A DNA stretch of 64,000 bases from Trichaptum fuscoviolaceum (Eukaryota; Basidiomycota; Agaricomycetes; Hymenochaetales; Trichaptaceae), in contig CAJSYZ010000011.1 of the NCBI GenBank assembly GCA_910574455.1, positions 3,766,941-3,830,940 on the forward strand, given 5' to 3'. Below the pieces are notes generated by a model. The model ran no database searches. It was not told where the DNA came from and saw only the letters and a list, made by a program, of their open reading frames with translations. A program made the position numbers and the translations under genes. Every line of letters starts with the position of its first letter. Positions within the stretch are counted from its first letter, which is position 1. Shown here one piece after another: positions 20,989-34,729 of the stretch.

Positions 20989-23023
20989 ATGTGCACTTTG
21001 AAGCCCCTCTGCTACTCGTTGGGAAGCGAAAGCCCTGTCCCTTGGAATCCCTCGATGGAGTCGCAGCTGCATGCAGAATATCCCTTGTCAGCCTTCCTCT
21101 CACAATCTCTTCTACGAAATTCCTGACGGCTCATACCTATAGCTTGAATGAGGAGGACACACCCGAGAACTTCGTGATTAGGCGCTATCTTGAGACTCTT
21201 TGGCTACCAGAGGTTCGTTGTCTCTATTGCTCCTTACCCGTCACTGACAACCTCATCCAGTCACTTAACCCGCTTCCCCACCTCGTGATGTCCCTCAGGC
21301 GGGTGGGAGAGCAACTACCATCGAGCTCTTCGCGTCAACAGATCCACCCTCTTCACACCCTCCTCGAACCCCTCATACTCACCTCGCGCGCGGCCTCGGA
21401 AAAATACCACACCGAGCTCGTCCAGATTCTTGCAGATGGCGGAGGCGCAGGGGAGCAGGAGGAGCAGATGATGTGGTTCGCGTGGAACTACGAAAAGGTC
21501 GATGAGTCGGTGGAGGCAGACGACGAGAAGTGGAGGAAGTGCTGGCTGGACAGACTAGAGAAACGCGAGTGAGTTCTATACATTCCTTCTATCGAACGTT
21601 TTGCTAAGTAACTCCTCAAGGGCTATGATACAGATTCTACTGAATATGCTCAAGCTTTCTCTTCCCGGTCCCCAGCCTTCCCGAGCAGAAGAGACATCAC
21701 CGGAGAAGCGCAAGAAAAGACGAAAGAAGATGGATGGGATACCTGTTGAGACTGACGCTGAACGTCTTGAGAGCTACATGGACAAGCTGTCGATGTGGCA
21801 ACTTACCGCCTCGTTGGACGAATTCTCTGCTGGTGTAGCTAAGGGAGCTCAGAAGACTGACAGAGACTGGGCCCAAGCTTTCTGCGAAGACATCGTTGAA
21901 CCACTGTGAGTGTCTTTCTTTCTATCCCATACAGAATTTATGTCTAATTCCGTTCAGTTTCAAAGCATCCCTTCCGCAAGAATGTTCACTTCTTCGATCG
22001 AAGGTGTTTCCAACGTCTGTATTTACCGACCCAGAAGACTCAGATGTAGAAACCCTTCTGGACGGCAGCAATTCTCGAGCAGGTTCAAGAGCCCGTTCCT
22101 TATCCCGGCAGCCCACCAGCGCTAGCCTTCATCCTGGCGGGTCGAAGTCTGGATCCAGAGCTCCGTCGCTCGCGCCTTCGGAAGCTGATAATAGCAAAGC
22201 AAAGGCTCTGCAGCGCAACCGGAGCCGGTCTCTCAGCGTTACTCTCATGCAGGATGAGGAAAATCAGAGAAAGAGCTTCATCGATTCTGGCAAAGGCCTG
22301 ACGAGAGCCCTAACGCGTGAGGTCAGCATGAGCAGAGTCTTTAAGGCGAAACCGAAGGCGAAGAAAGTCGATGGTGGGTTGTTAAGCCTTAGCGTCTTGA
22401 TATCTTTCTGACTATGTCCTTACTTCGCACTTGTAGCACCACGTCCGCTGAAGCGAACTGAATCATCCATAACCACAGCCAAACCGAAGACCGACAAAGG
22501 GACGACGCTGATTGCAGATACGCCGATCCGTCCACGCACAGCGTCCTTTGCGCAGGTGGGGATGTCGCAACCCCAGTTCACACAGTCACTCGACCCCCCA
22601 CGGTCGCCGTCACCGGACCTGCCCATCCTGGTCGAAGACACGCCCGTGAAATCCCGAGCCCAAGGCCAACAAGGTGTCCAGAAAGTGGAGATGTCGCCTT
22701 TGTCGCCCTTGTCGTCAGCGCCATCGACGCCGGATATCAAACAATCTCAAGCAGGCTCGCAGCCGGATTCCCATACCGTAGCAGAGGCTCAGGATGACTG
22801 GTTAGACGAAAATGCCGACGACTCGTTTACTGGCTCCTTCGGGTCGCCGGACGTCCTTCTTCTTAGCGATGAACGGCATCACATTGGCTCTCCTACCATG
22901 CTAGGTGGCCTTGAAAATGATGCATCTCCGATAAGTCTGAAAAACGCCAGAAGACGTTCGCAACTGGGAGAGACGATGGAGACACCCACGAAAAGGAGGA
23001 AAATCGGTAAGTCTCGGAAGTAG
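20989..23023 (+). CDS. sld3: DNA replication regulator SLD3-like protein
   Basis: Several exons, read as follows. The first runs from about 20989 to GAATATCCCTT. A 62-bp intron follows, then LNEEDTPENFVIRRYLETLWLPE. Next come EAMIQILLNMLKLSLPGP, a basic stretch EKRKKRRKK, LESYMDKLSMWQL, DRDWAQAFCEDIVEPLF and LPQECSLLRSKVFP. This order is that of the fungal SLD3 domain, which binds Cdc45 and, once phosphorylated by CDK, Dpb11 to start replication. The C-terminal half is disordered, Ser/Pro-rich, with CDK-type sites (TPVK, TPTK) and a terminal basic NLS-like KRRKIGKSRK. The start is uncertain: the frame is open upstream to about 20902 without another ATG, so a 5' exon may be missing. The upstream MCB-like box fits a replication gene. 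The SLD3 call rests on recognised motif order. Confidence 0.72.
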
Positions 23024-25892
23024 TGGGTGTTTGTATTATATTCCTGTATTATCTGTCTGTCCTCATGAATAAAGAACCGCAGCCCAGTTTAATATCTGGA
23101 GTGAATTCTGCATCTAGCCTTCTTGGTTAGGACAATCCACTTATTCGGTAAAGGAAGTGCTGCATTTGACTGTTTGAAGGGCATCGAAGATGCAGACCCT
23201 TACATGTTCGGATAACCAGGTGTCTGTACATCTTAAGTATTCTTTTGAACATAAGTTATCCAATTCAGATCGCAGAGTTTGATCTCTGCGAATGTAATGG
23301 GCAACCCTTATCTGAGATGCCAGTGCCAGTTGTGATCAGACGGAGACAACGGACCTAACCCCTAATAAACTCGCTAGCATAATCCCCGCAGACACAAACA
23401 GGTCCTTTAGTAATGGATTGAGGCAGTACATCTTACCAAAGAGCCTGAGAGTGTCTAAATCTTCAAGTTGTTGTGTATGAGCGGCGTGCGCTTATGCATA
23501 AACACAACTTGAAGGCGTAGAAGAATCTTATCCTTTACAAATTGGCAACGTACAGAACACAAGGGCCCATCTCGGTGGAACTAGTATGTTGATGGATAAA
23601 CGCCTTATCAGAGAATATCTTTACATACAAGGTTCAAGAGACCGGGTCGAAGAATGCGCCGTGATCGTAGGGTATCCTTGGAAGTAAACGCTCAAGGTCA
23701 TATTTGCGGGAGCGTCAAATGGAAGGCAGCCGGTCACAAGTAAGCATGGTTCTTCGTTGTCGTAGGGCTAATGACTTTGATTGATAAGGCAGGTGTTCAG
23801 AGATGATGGCTCGGTTTGGCGCTCGCCTCTGCGAGGTCGGGCCAGTCAGCATACAGTACGACCTGAGTTCTGTTAGGCTTAGAATGTACCAGGCTATAGG
23901 CTGGAATTAGGCGCCATACAGACGTACCAGTACCATCAGAGAAAGAGGCTTCGGAATGAGGCACGAGCGGTGTCGAATAGTCTAGTGCAAAGGAGGTCTG
24001 TCCGCGGCTGGAACCTCAGGCTAGCAGCGATGTCACGGTAATGATCGCAAAGGGTCTCTCCTATGCACGGAGCTCGTACGGTAATTCAGATCGAAAGATG
24101 GTGGTACAGGATAGCTTGTGTTGCGAGGATCAAGAATGGAACCGCCCGGGTCACCAAAGACCTTCCCAACAGGCGGTGCATTGCTCGGAGTTTTCCTAAC
24201 TTGGCAAGGACAGCGAAGAAGACTCATCAACCGCCCAAGACACTGCCAGTGGACATAGGGGCTGTGGGCCGGCGGAGATCACAATTAGGCACTGATCTCG
24301 ACTTGAAGTAACGCAGATCATTGTCTATAGCAGCTTTTCAAGATGGATCTTGACGTCAGTGGGAATCAACCTCAGGCTGTGAGGTACCTGGAAACGTATG
24401 TAATACATACTATGTATACGTCTCTCCAGTGTCAAAATGTGTTGAAGTGGTGATGGAGTGTTCATGATCCTACGCAAAGGATATGATTTGTACAAGCAAA
24501 TCAAGTAGCGTTAGCTGGAGTAAAGCAGTGGCCGCGTGTAACTCCTGTAAAAGAGAGTCCACCGTTGGCGCTGGAGGAATCGGAGCTCACGCGGGGGTCG
24601 TCCGGTAGTAGCATTTCTAGCACACTCGCCTATAGCCATCGGTATAAGTTTGCTATCTTGACCGTGATACTGACACCGACAGGGGCTGTCTGAGTAGTAT
24701 CATCTGTAATGCCCTGTTCAGCGTGTCAGAGAAGCAAGATGAGCATGCGACTACCACCACCGAGAATCCCGGACAGCATGCCTTGCGTGGGATCCATGAG
24801 ACCTTTCCGTTCCACCCAAGAGGAAGAGAGCGCATTGTCGCCCATTAGAGTTTGAGCTAGATATTCCAGGTTGCATGGAAGCGGTTTGGTACAGTATTGT
24901 AGGGGAAGCATGGTGCTGGTGGTCCTAATTATAAGTCAGAATTTCAGTGCTCGATGGACGTGCAATGGCACTGTACGACACCGCGAAAACCGGAGCACCG
25001 ACGTCCGATATGACTGTGTATAAGCAGACGATATCACTTGCACATAAACGGACGTTCTCAGAGTCTTCGGATGTGTAGATAGATCAATACACCGGGAAAA
25101 GAGCTTATGTACTTACCATCATAGCTTTTACTTTCCTTGCTGCATGAAGGCTATATGGATCTTGGGAGTTCGACGTACATAGTTCGGCTACGGGACAAAA
25201 GCTAGCCATCTCACCCAATCATCGAGTGCTTGAATTTCCCAGTAACCCAATTCATCTCCGAGTCGGATTGTCCAGTTTTTGAAAGACTCCAAATGCCATC
25301 AGTCTCTTCCCGACGAACTTGACTCGGCCGTGCAGCCTGAGGGCCTGACGGAGATTGTGAGAATATAAGCTGATCTGAACGGAGTCACGGTCAAGGTGAA
25401 TCAAAGGACAGCAGCAACAGTTCATTTGAGATGAGGATTACCTCTGTAGTCAGAGTACGAGATCGGAGGTGAAAATTGAGAGCGGGGTCGGTGAACAATC
25501 AAACTTGAATACAAATAATAGTACTTTCTCACGCTCCCACTGGACATCCTTGAAGACTGCTCTCCGTCTTGCTCTCAATCGCTCACACAGGCTTGTGTCT
25601 CCCCTTGGTCGAACTATGCAAGTCGCTCGCTTATTATAAAGAGGAGACCAAGATGAAAAAAATCTTTCAAACAAAAACGTCATCCCGGTCCCCCGTACTA
25701 ACAGCTCTGATCTTCATCCGAGTCATTTTCAGACCGTCCCCTCAGCCGAACTGCGAACGCAAAAAAAGACTGGTCTTAGCTTCGATTCCTTTCTCCCCTC
25801 CCTCTTTTCCTACATATGTAACCGAAGTGATGCATGCGTTGAACATGGAAGATCATCGACCCCCAGTGCTTGTTCTCATGGGAGAATCTTGT

Positions 25893-25907
25893 GGGGGGGG
25901 GGGGGGG
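25893..25907 (+). repeat. G15 homopolymer
   Basis: A run of 15 G residues. Its length is likely polymorphic and error-prone in sequencing. It could form G-quadruplex structures. Confidence 0.8.
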
Positions 25908-28900
25908 AGGTTCCATCAAACTTCGACTTCTCTTTCTGACCAGTGACCGCGGTGTTCTTGATGTCTTGATGTACGTGGTTCTTCTCTTTGTGAGTCTCGC
26001 CCCGCCCCTACTAGTACGCCCATATGCGCATAGGTCTCTCCGCCGGCTACGGACGAGAGAGTCACGAGAAGACTGGACTGCACGCGATACTGAAAGAGGT
26101 AAGGGCGTGAAGCTTGTTTTTTTTTGTGACTCGTAGTGTGTTTCTCATTTTCCGTCAACGATTTTTTTTTGCTTCATTGAGCTAGCGGCCTCGAAGTTGA
26201 TATCCGGAGGCGATAGTGTGTGTGCACTTGCCAGTTTTGCTTTGAGTCCAGCGGACTCGGGACTCGGGCGATCAGGACCGCGTGCGGCGTCTAAATGAGT
26301 TCCATGGCCATCAAAGTTGCCGCACGCTGCCAGTGCGCCAAAAGGAGCAGTGGGCCATGGTTCCACTTGTCTGCGCCAGTGCCAGTGCCAGTACCAGGGA
26401 TCCATCACACATCAAAGAACACTGGGCAGCAGTGTCAGAGCCTGATACCGGGCGCTCGTTTTGTTCTGGCTTCTGCGGTTCTGGCGATCAGCGCGGTTCT
26501 GTGCGTTCGAGTTATTTAGAGCGTCGAGGTTCCTTGTTTTCGTGAGGGGCGGAAGCGGGAAGAGCTCGATCATCAAGCCTCCGGCTGACTGAATATCACG
26601 ATACGCATATCAGTGGATGTCAGTCAGTATTGACACTACGGTGAGTTTGCTATCAGTACGAATATGTTGTATGTATATGTATGTATGCATGACAGCCCGT
26701 ACCTTTTCTACACATACATATGACCGTACTACAATATATCGGCGCATCTCTTCTCTTCTTCCATTTGAAAGCTGATAGTCTGATACGTGTTATTCTTATA
26801 ATCAGATTGGCGTCGGCGGACCAGAGACGGAAGAAAAGAGAGACTCAGAGGATGGACGCTGTAGGGAAAAAAAAATAGTCCCGGGCGATTTGAAATGACT
26901 CCATCGAGACAAATTCTAATAAAACGTGGCCCAGGTCGATATATGTAGTTGCGGTGCCCTGTTTCCGCCGGGACGTCTCCGAGTCGATCGATATTGTATT
27001 TCGAAATGCGACTGTGATTAATTGTGCGGGAAGCTACTTAGCTTCGTTGGTGTTGGACTTTGGTCCGCGGTCCGCGGTTTGTGCTTGCCTTGATCGTTAT
27101 CGCGATATGCAATGGCAGAATTTAAGTGTGACTTCATAGACGTAGTCTTCCGGGGTCAATATGTACAGTAGAGTACCTCCGGTTTGGCACTTGACTCCGA
27201 GTCGGCGCCCGGAAGGGGGCAAGGTCGTTAGCCCCCGGGCCTTTCTTGCGTATCAGGAGAGAGAAAGATCTGTGTAGATTTATTTCCTTTATCCAAGGTT
27301 GACAGTAGCCGGGATTGGAGAACGACGTTGAACTGTACGTACGTACACAAGAATGCGAATGTATCTCTGCTGAATTTCACTAAGAGCAGCTCAGAGTCAG
27401 AGTCTAGCCTTGTTCCCTCACCGGGAGCAGATACTGTATTGCCACTTAGTGCCCTCAACCGACTGCGCGTAGGAGACTAGTGACGAACGCCAAGGGAAAG
27501 ACAAGACAGCCCGGTTGCAAATCCCTCTAACCCTGAATCCGCACCCCCGATCAACGTCAACGTCAATATTCGGGATCGATCAACTGAGTCGGGTGACTAG
27601 AACCAAAGGATCCAAGTTTTATCTTTTCGATTCTGCCAGTGATTGTCTATGAACCGATTTGCAGCTGCAGCGATTACTAGTACTTAAAACACTATTATTA
27701 ATATTTCGTGTGTCGTGGAGGCGCAGACAAATGTCAGCGGGACAGTGATAAGGCTAGAGAACTTAGTGTGCGGGTGCGGGATGTGTGTGTGTACGGACGA
27801 CCTGCTTTCGAGAACATCGGCGCCGATTGAAGTATCACGATTTGTGTTCGTGTACGATGAGCCATGAGACCACTGTCCCAAGCCATGCTTTTACAACTCT
27901 GTGAAAGGCCCGCCATCTTGCGTATGCATGACAGCTTCCGTGCGCCTTTACCGAGAGCTTTGCTCGTCATACTAAGCTATGTACTATCAGTGGACAAAGC
28001 AAGTGTGTAGGTACACACGGGAGAAGAGAAGCTCCGAGTCATCTACCGTGGATCGTTGTGTCTTCCGAGTCGGGCCAATATGGGTACGGAGACAATTACT
28101 ACTGGTGTGGCGAGCGCCTAGCGCCTAGTGAATGCATGAGGTCAGATTAGAGTGTGCATATGCACGTATGCGGATAGGGTGTGTCCGAGGTACTGCTAGT
28201 GTGTCCGAACCTGTACGCGCAGAGGGAGGAAGCGCATGTCAGTGCGCTCGGGATTAGCGACCTTGAGAGCCGGAGGCCGCGCTGGCACGCGGTGGGGAAA
28301 TAGAAGTTGAGAAGCAGTGCTTGGCCGGTGTGTGCGTGCGCGCGAATGCGGGCCGTCAATTGCGGCGTAGGTGATTTGCCAGTTTGTGCAGAATCTCTGT
28401 AACGACGTAGGGTTTCTTGAGAGAGTTGAGAGAGAGAGATAGTCTGAGTATATGCAGCATCTGCGGTGCGCCACGTGCGATAACACTGGCTGGGGTTGTG
28501 TGGTATTATGGCCTATCGTGATATTGGAGCTTGCATGCGGTATGTGCGTGGACGCTTGTATGCAGGTTCGCCAGTGTGAGAGTAGAGCCATCATCATCCT
28601 GAGCAGGCCAGTGGCAATCGGAGCCGACATGCTATGAATAGTGGCCGCGGTGGTTGCATTCCCGTGCAGACGACTGGAAGTTGCGAGAACACGGTGCTAC
28701 TGGTACACTAGCAGCACTTCTACAGCTCCCGACCGTACTCAGCCTGCGTATCCACTACTCACGTCGGTTCGCGGTTCGCGGGTGTGCGACATCTGCCTAG
28801 ACGGGCCGCCCGCATATAGCGTATACGAGACACAGGATACTGAATGAGGGCGGCTGCAAGTGTCACGGTGACGACTATCAGAGCTGAGAGCTGGATCGCA

Positions 28901-30310
28901 ATCTCCTGTGATACAGCGCTTGATAAGCGAGGCTATCAGGCGGTGCATAGTCGCTTTCATGTTGAGAACGTGCGCATCGCGAATCGCGATCGTCCGCCCG
29001 GGACTGCGCCTCCCTTCAAGCCCACCGTGAGCCGTGGCACTGCGCCTGCAGGTCACCTCATTCCCAATCGAGTAGTTCCCGTACGGTCGTAAACGCCAAA
29101 CGTCAAACGTCGACCGTCAACGACGCAACAGTCAAAAGTCTAGATCTGTCTCTGTCCCTGTCTCTGTCTCAGCGACTTCCTGTGGTATACCATCAGTAAC
29201 TTACAGCCTCGCGATATCCAGTAATGCTACTTCTATGTCCATCCATCCATGGATATCATCGCAGGGCCCTGGGTGTTGTCACACGGCTACTGTCCGTCCA
29301 AGTTGTACTCAGCTGTTGTAGACGCACATGCAATCGTTGTCGCTCTGGTGATTGATCCCCAGCGAGCGTCTCTTACTGGCACTGGCATTGCCATGATATG
29401 ATCGACTGCAAGCGGGCCTAGGCCGATATGATTCGGATAGCAAGCACTGCCAGTGGACGGACGCGTCGCAAGAGAAAGGCAGATTCGATAATCGAGTCGT
29501 CCCGTCCCCACTCTGCAAAAAGAGCCAATTCCGCGGACGCTGAACGCTGAACGCTGTGCATGCGAGTTTCATTAGCGACTTCCAATCTGCGTATCTATCA
29601 GCAGCACTATCATTAAATGGCCCGGGAGAGGGGGGGGGGACTGGGATAAGTTTTTCTCCCGCCATATCAGAATCATATTTACCAATATCGTCACGAACCC
29701 AAAATAAACTCCGGAGGACATTAGACGCCGGGATAGTACTGTCTCCGGCGGCGAGTCCCAAGTACTCTTGCAGATCCACAAAAGCAAATGATATGGTACA
29801 GTAAAGGAGACAGAAGTTGGGTAAACACATGCAATTTGCGAATGCGGGGGACGGGATAGGTGCGATATGCCAGTGCACTGGAGGGTCTTGTGAGAATGGA
29901 AAAGTAGTGTTTGACTGAAGCTTCTCCGAGTCTTCCTGTGCTGTTCAAACCCAGAATACTTTCATGCAAGTCAAAGAAAATCGAGTGAGCGAAAACTTTT
30001 GTAGTACTAGTATCGAATCGGACTCGGTACTACCGTGCATCAGCCTGAACTCTTCCCGGGCCATCATTTCGAAGGGAAGAAGCCCAGAGGTGAAAATAAA
30101 CGCCAGAAGAATCCCCCGGGCCAAAGGAAGTTTTATAGATGTACAGTATTGATCGGAGTTGGAAATAAGGTCAGGACACAGGAAAGGGAAGATCGACGCC
30201 GGTCGCTCGTCGCCGGCCGCGGCGGGTGTGGGAACACAACGGCCGGGCGCCAGGGACTCGGATACGGCGGGACTTTTCAGAGTGCTCATAGGCGCGATAA
30301 GGGATTCCTT

Positions 30311-30330
30311 GGATTTGGATTTGGATTTGG
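30311..30330 (+). repeat. Short (GGATTT) tandem repeat
   Basis: Three consecutive GGATTT units followed by GG, about 1 kb upstream of the PAR32-like coding start. Confidence 0.7.
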
Positions 30331-31345
30331 GACGCGGCGGACCCTGACCCTGAGTTGTGTTGGCTTCCAACGGTAACCCTCTACTGCTTACAGGCAGACG
30401 ACGTATATCAATGATAGAGTCTGCTATTAGAACTGAGGTACGTCTGGTTACCGGTATGTCATCTGCTGCGCTCGTGTGTGTGTGTGATGCTGGTTTCTCA
30501 TACACAGTGCTGTACACTGGCAGAACTCAGAGTTTGAGAAGCCAGTGAGTGAAGAAAATTTATTCGAAGGTGTTCTCGTACTATCTATCGTTCTGTGGGA
30601 CTCAAACCAAGATTTGCAAAACCAGATTGCACGAATTTGTCAGGTCAACCAGAAGTTAGAGATTTCTGGATGTGGATGTGGGGAGGTGCGTGATATCTAT
30701 AGCCTGAACGAGCGCATTCCCAGCGCAAGGGAGTGCGTATGTACGTATGTGCATATGTATTTCCTAGACGGCAGGCCTAAGACTTATCCCGGTCGTCAGA
30801 TCGAGGATCTGGCTTGTCATGGACATGGACAGAGACAGAGACTTCTCTCTGGCAGAGGGAGAGAAAGTTTTCTTCTCTGGGATATGGGATACAGGATACA
30901 GGATATATGATCTGTGGGTGGGTGTGATATAGGCTATAGCTATAAAGATACGCGTCTACTCTACTGCGGGGCACACGAGCGACTCGGAATTCGACTGCGT
31001 ACCTACCTTTCCCCTCCCCCCCCTCCCTCCCTGTCCGCCTTTCCTTCGAAGTCAAAGTCTGTGCCGACCGACCGACGTATCTTGGCTGACCGACGACCGA
31101 CGACCGACCGTCCGATAGCTACACGCGCGCACCTCGTACCTCGACCCTCCATCCGAATCCGCGTACCTGCTCTCAGCCGCCTCGCAGTCGGGGAACAGCG
31201 ACCTCTATATCCTGCGTCAGTCGCTGTCGCACTCGGGCGAGCCCGGACCCGGACGTGCACTCTGACTTGCGCCTACGGACTGAATACAGACGCGCTATCG
31301 CTATCGCCGTCGTCGGCACCTTATCACTCAAGGAACGGAAGAGAG

Positions 31346-34300
31346 ATGGAGGCGCACCTGGTGCAGACGCGTGGTCGTGCACCGGCCGGACCGTTCGTGT
31401 CCCCGACCGCGACCTCGACCTCGACTTCGACTTCAGCGATATCTCCTCTCCCCCCGCCATCGCGCCCGCTCCCTTCTCTGCCCTCCTCATCTCCTCCTCA
31501 ACCGCATTCGCAACCGCAACCGCAAACACACGCGCAACCACGACCGTCGGACGAGACGTTCACCGACGCGGCCAGCACGCGCACCGACGTCCGGTCCTCC
31601 GTGCAAACACAAACACAGTTCACGAGCGACCGCGTCTCCGTCCCCATCCTCGTCTCTGAAATAGCGTGCACGTCGGAGGAAGGAGGTGGAAAGAAGACGA
31701 AATCGAAGAAAGAGAAGGCGCCGAAGGTGAAGAAGGCGAAGGAGGTCCAGAAGAAAGTGAAAGTCAAGCAGCCGCGCTTCGTGAGTGTTCCCATATCCCG
31801 TGTCCCGTGTCCTTCGCTTCATTTCACGTCCGGTCATTCCTCCCTCCTTGTTATGTCCGTCCCGACCGTCCTTTAATTTCCGTGTCTTCGCGGTCATCCT
31901 CCCTCACATTCTATTATCTTTTCTCGTTTCTCGTTTCTCCGGTCTCGAATATACGCGTCTGAAGGACTCGGTGTCCGTTGACCGTTACCCGTCTACCGTC
32001 GACTCCCTCACTCTTACACTGGCAAGTCCCGGCTCCGCGGGCATTCATTTACTGCCTGACCGTGTACCGTGTTCAAGCACATGCACATCGCATCTTGCAC
32101 ACCTCCGAGCGTCCGAGCGTCCGTGCTTCTTTCTGATCCCCAAGTCTGCCTTCTTTTACTTCTGCTTCTGCTTCTGCTTCTTCTGCGTCTGCGGGCTTCT
32201 ATTCTACCTATCAATTTCTATTCTGTGTTATTCCGCTCCCACTGGAATCTGCTGCAAGCTGCTCCCAAATCGATGGAGCCGCAGCCGTAGCAGCCTCCGC
32301 CTCGGAGCGCTGGCGGGGCAGTGTCAGCGCCAGCCTGAGCGTCAGTGCTTCCTTTGCGCGGTGCAGGCGTCAGGTCGCAGGTCGTCTTCCCATCCCATAC
32401 CGCCGGCGCAGAGGGAGGTGCATAATGTTTTTTTAGAGTTTGATTGGACCCACATCCGATTCTCATCACCTCCTGTCACGACCAACGAGTCAGGACTAAG
32501 CCCGGAAGTCGTCGGAGGGTCCACTGGCAGGACAGGACTGGCAGCGTGTCCTTCGTATGTATTTGGAAGCCTGGCGTCAGGCGTTCTATTTGGTTTTGAG
32601 CTGTTTGATTTTTTGATCCCGTTTCAAGTGCCTGGCTCTATCTCAGGCTATCTTTCGGGCGGACTATCTTTATCTTTATCTTTACATACGGATACGGATA
32701 CAAATTCAGTTGTTCGCTTCCCCCGCTCTAGAGTCTATGCTCCCCTCTCCACTCCTATGTTTGCCAGTGATGGCTGATGGCTGGTGATGGCTGGTGATGG
32801 GCTATGCTGTCTGTGCTGAGTGTGCTCACTTCCCTGCCACCGGGATTTGATATTGCAGCCCCAGTGTCCGGGAGCGTCTAATCTAATTTTACCATACTGG
32901 ACATAGTCGCTCACTCTCACTGCATATATTGCACGGTGATACCGTCCGGCCTCTTATATAGTCCAAGTCTGAGTCCGACGCACTGACGCACTGACGCACT
33001 TTGCTTATCGCGATACCCATCCTCTATCCTATCCTATCCTTGATCTCGATCTATCCTCTCTCTCGTGTTAACAAAATCACTGACGATAGACGTTCCTCCC
33101 TCTCCCTCCTACCTACTCTTCCTTCCGTTCGACTACCCTGTACATAGGTGACATCCTCCGGCCGCGGTGGGCTGGGCAACATCCGGAGACGGCAGGACGG
33201 TGACGCCTCTGAGTCTCCCTCTCCCCCTCCCTCATTCTCCACTGGCACTAGCGCGAACGCAAACGCATCTCCGCGCACGTCCCTCCAAACCAAACGCTCA
33301 ACGACACACTCCGCCTGGACGACCCGAACGCGGACGTCGCTCGTGTCGATGAGCAGCGCGATGCACCAGCTCGGGCGCGCGCAGACGAACGAGCAGCTCG
33401 ATGCGCTCTTGCTCGCTAATACCTACCCCCATCCGCACTCGACGGGGACGGGGACGGGGACGGGAAACGGGGCATCGAAAGTGACGCTCGTGTCGAATGC
33501 GCACTCTGCGCCTGTCCCGACGACGGCGGCGGCGCACCTCTCCGTCTCCAGCACGAGCGCCAGCGCAGGCACGGGGACGGGCACGGGCACGGGCTCGAGC
33601 CTCTTGTCCTCGCCCTCGCGCACCTCGCTCTCCCCCTCGCACTTCTCCTCCTCCACCGGCACCTCCTCCGCGTCGCGTCTCTCGCGCCTCTCCCAGCTCT
33701 CGCGCCTCTCTTCAAGCAAATCCACCTCCTCCGGGAGCGGGTCTGGGAGCGCGCCGACGTCCCCTACCGCGCTGAACTACCTGATCCCGTACGCGGAGGG
33801 CGAGGACGCGCTCGGCGTGACGGTCGGCCGGGAGTGTGCGCCGGCGAGCAAGAACCCGGGGACGCGCACGGGCCGCGGGGGCGCGGGCAACATGAAGAAG
33901 CTCATCCAGAAGAACAAAGTGTGTGTGGATGTTGGTGAGTTGCGACCGACTTTTCCTCGATTTTGGTTTCGGGCTATGCCTCTATTTTTATTTTTATTTT
34001 TTTATTTTTTATTTTGTTTGTTTGTTTCTTACTTTCGCGAGTGCTGGAATTCTTTCTTGCTGCGTCTCGTTCCTTCACACCCCCGTCGTGCGTCGCCCCG
34101 TATTCATCGGGTGCTCCGTGTGCTCATTGAGCGCTATTCCGAGTCTTCTATCGTTATCGCACTGACAACAGGGAAGCGCGTCCGTTTGCTTTGCTTCCTT
34201 TCACATGGGTGTCAGCACCGGCCGGTCGTCTTCCTTTCCATTCCGATCAGGATGCAGCTAATTCCGGACTGCACCCGGAAGCTGTTTTCTGGAAGGAAGA

Positions 34301-34672
34301 TAGAAGATGCTTTCTTTCTTTTTGTGGAGTGCAGTGTTACGCCCCGTCTAATTTTGTGTCTTTCTTTTCCTGTTTCGACACACATGGCTGTGTCAGAGGT
34401 TGTCTGTCTTTCTGTCCATCTATCTCTTGTCATGGGAGTGACAACGCTTTCATGTGCTTGTGCTTGTGCATCCGTCCTCCTCCCCTCCTAATCATTCGTT
34501 AACGTACTGCCGAGCTCACCGAGACGCAATATTCCTTATTCTATTTTGGAGCTTCTGGTTCCGATTCGATCCTTTAATTCATCTTCGTTTACCTCAGTCC
34601 TCGGTCCTCCGTCACGGTGCTGAGCTTTGTGTCATTGTGTCACTTTGGTGTGCCTGATTTGCATTGGCGTTG

Positions 34673-34729
<57 letters not shown>

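Larger units (their letters stand above)
23024..31345. other. 8.3-kb region without a supportable gene
   Basis: No frame here shows a recognisable domain, codon-like consistency or plausible splice-linked exons. It is not a simple satellite; it is mostly unique-looking, with a 15-base G run (25893-25907), (GGATTT)n at 30311-30330, and many CACTGGCA and TCCGAGTC octamers. Pyrimidine-rich tracts (for example 31011-31040) and a TATA-like TATAAAGA (30941) near the right end look like the promoter/5' UTR of the PAR32-like gene. It may be a long regulatory region, host non-coding RNA, or hold decayed genes. Confidence 0.5.

Noticed and set aside
31785..32777. 330-codon frame inside PAR32 intron 1
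   Set aside because: It begins right after a good GTGAGT donor, has low-complexity content and no recognisable motif. Splicing to 33148 restores the SGRGGLGN repeat.
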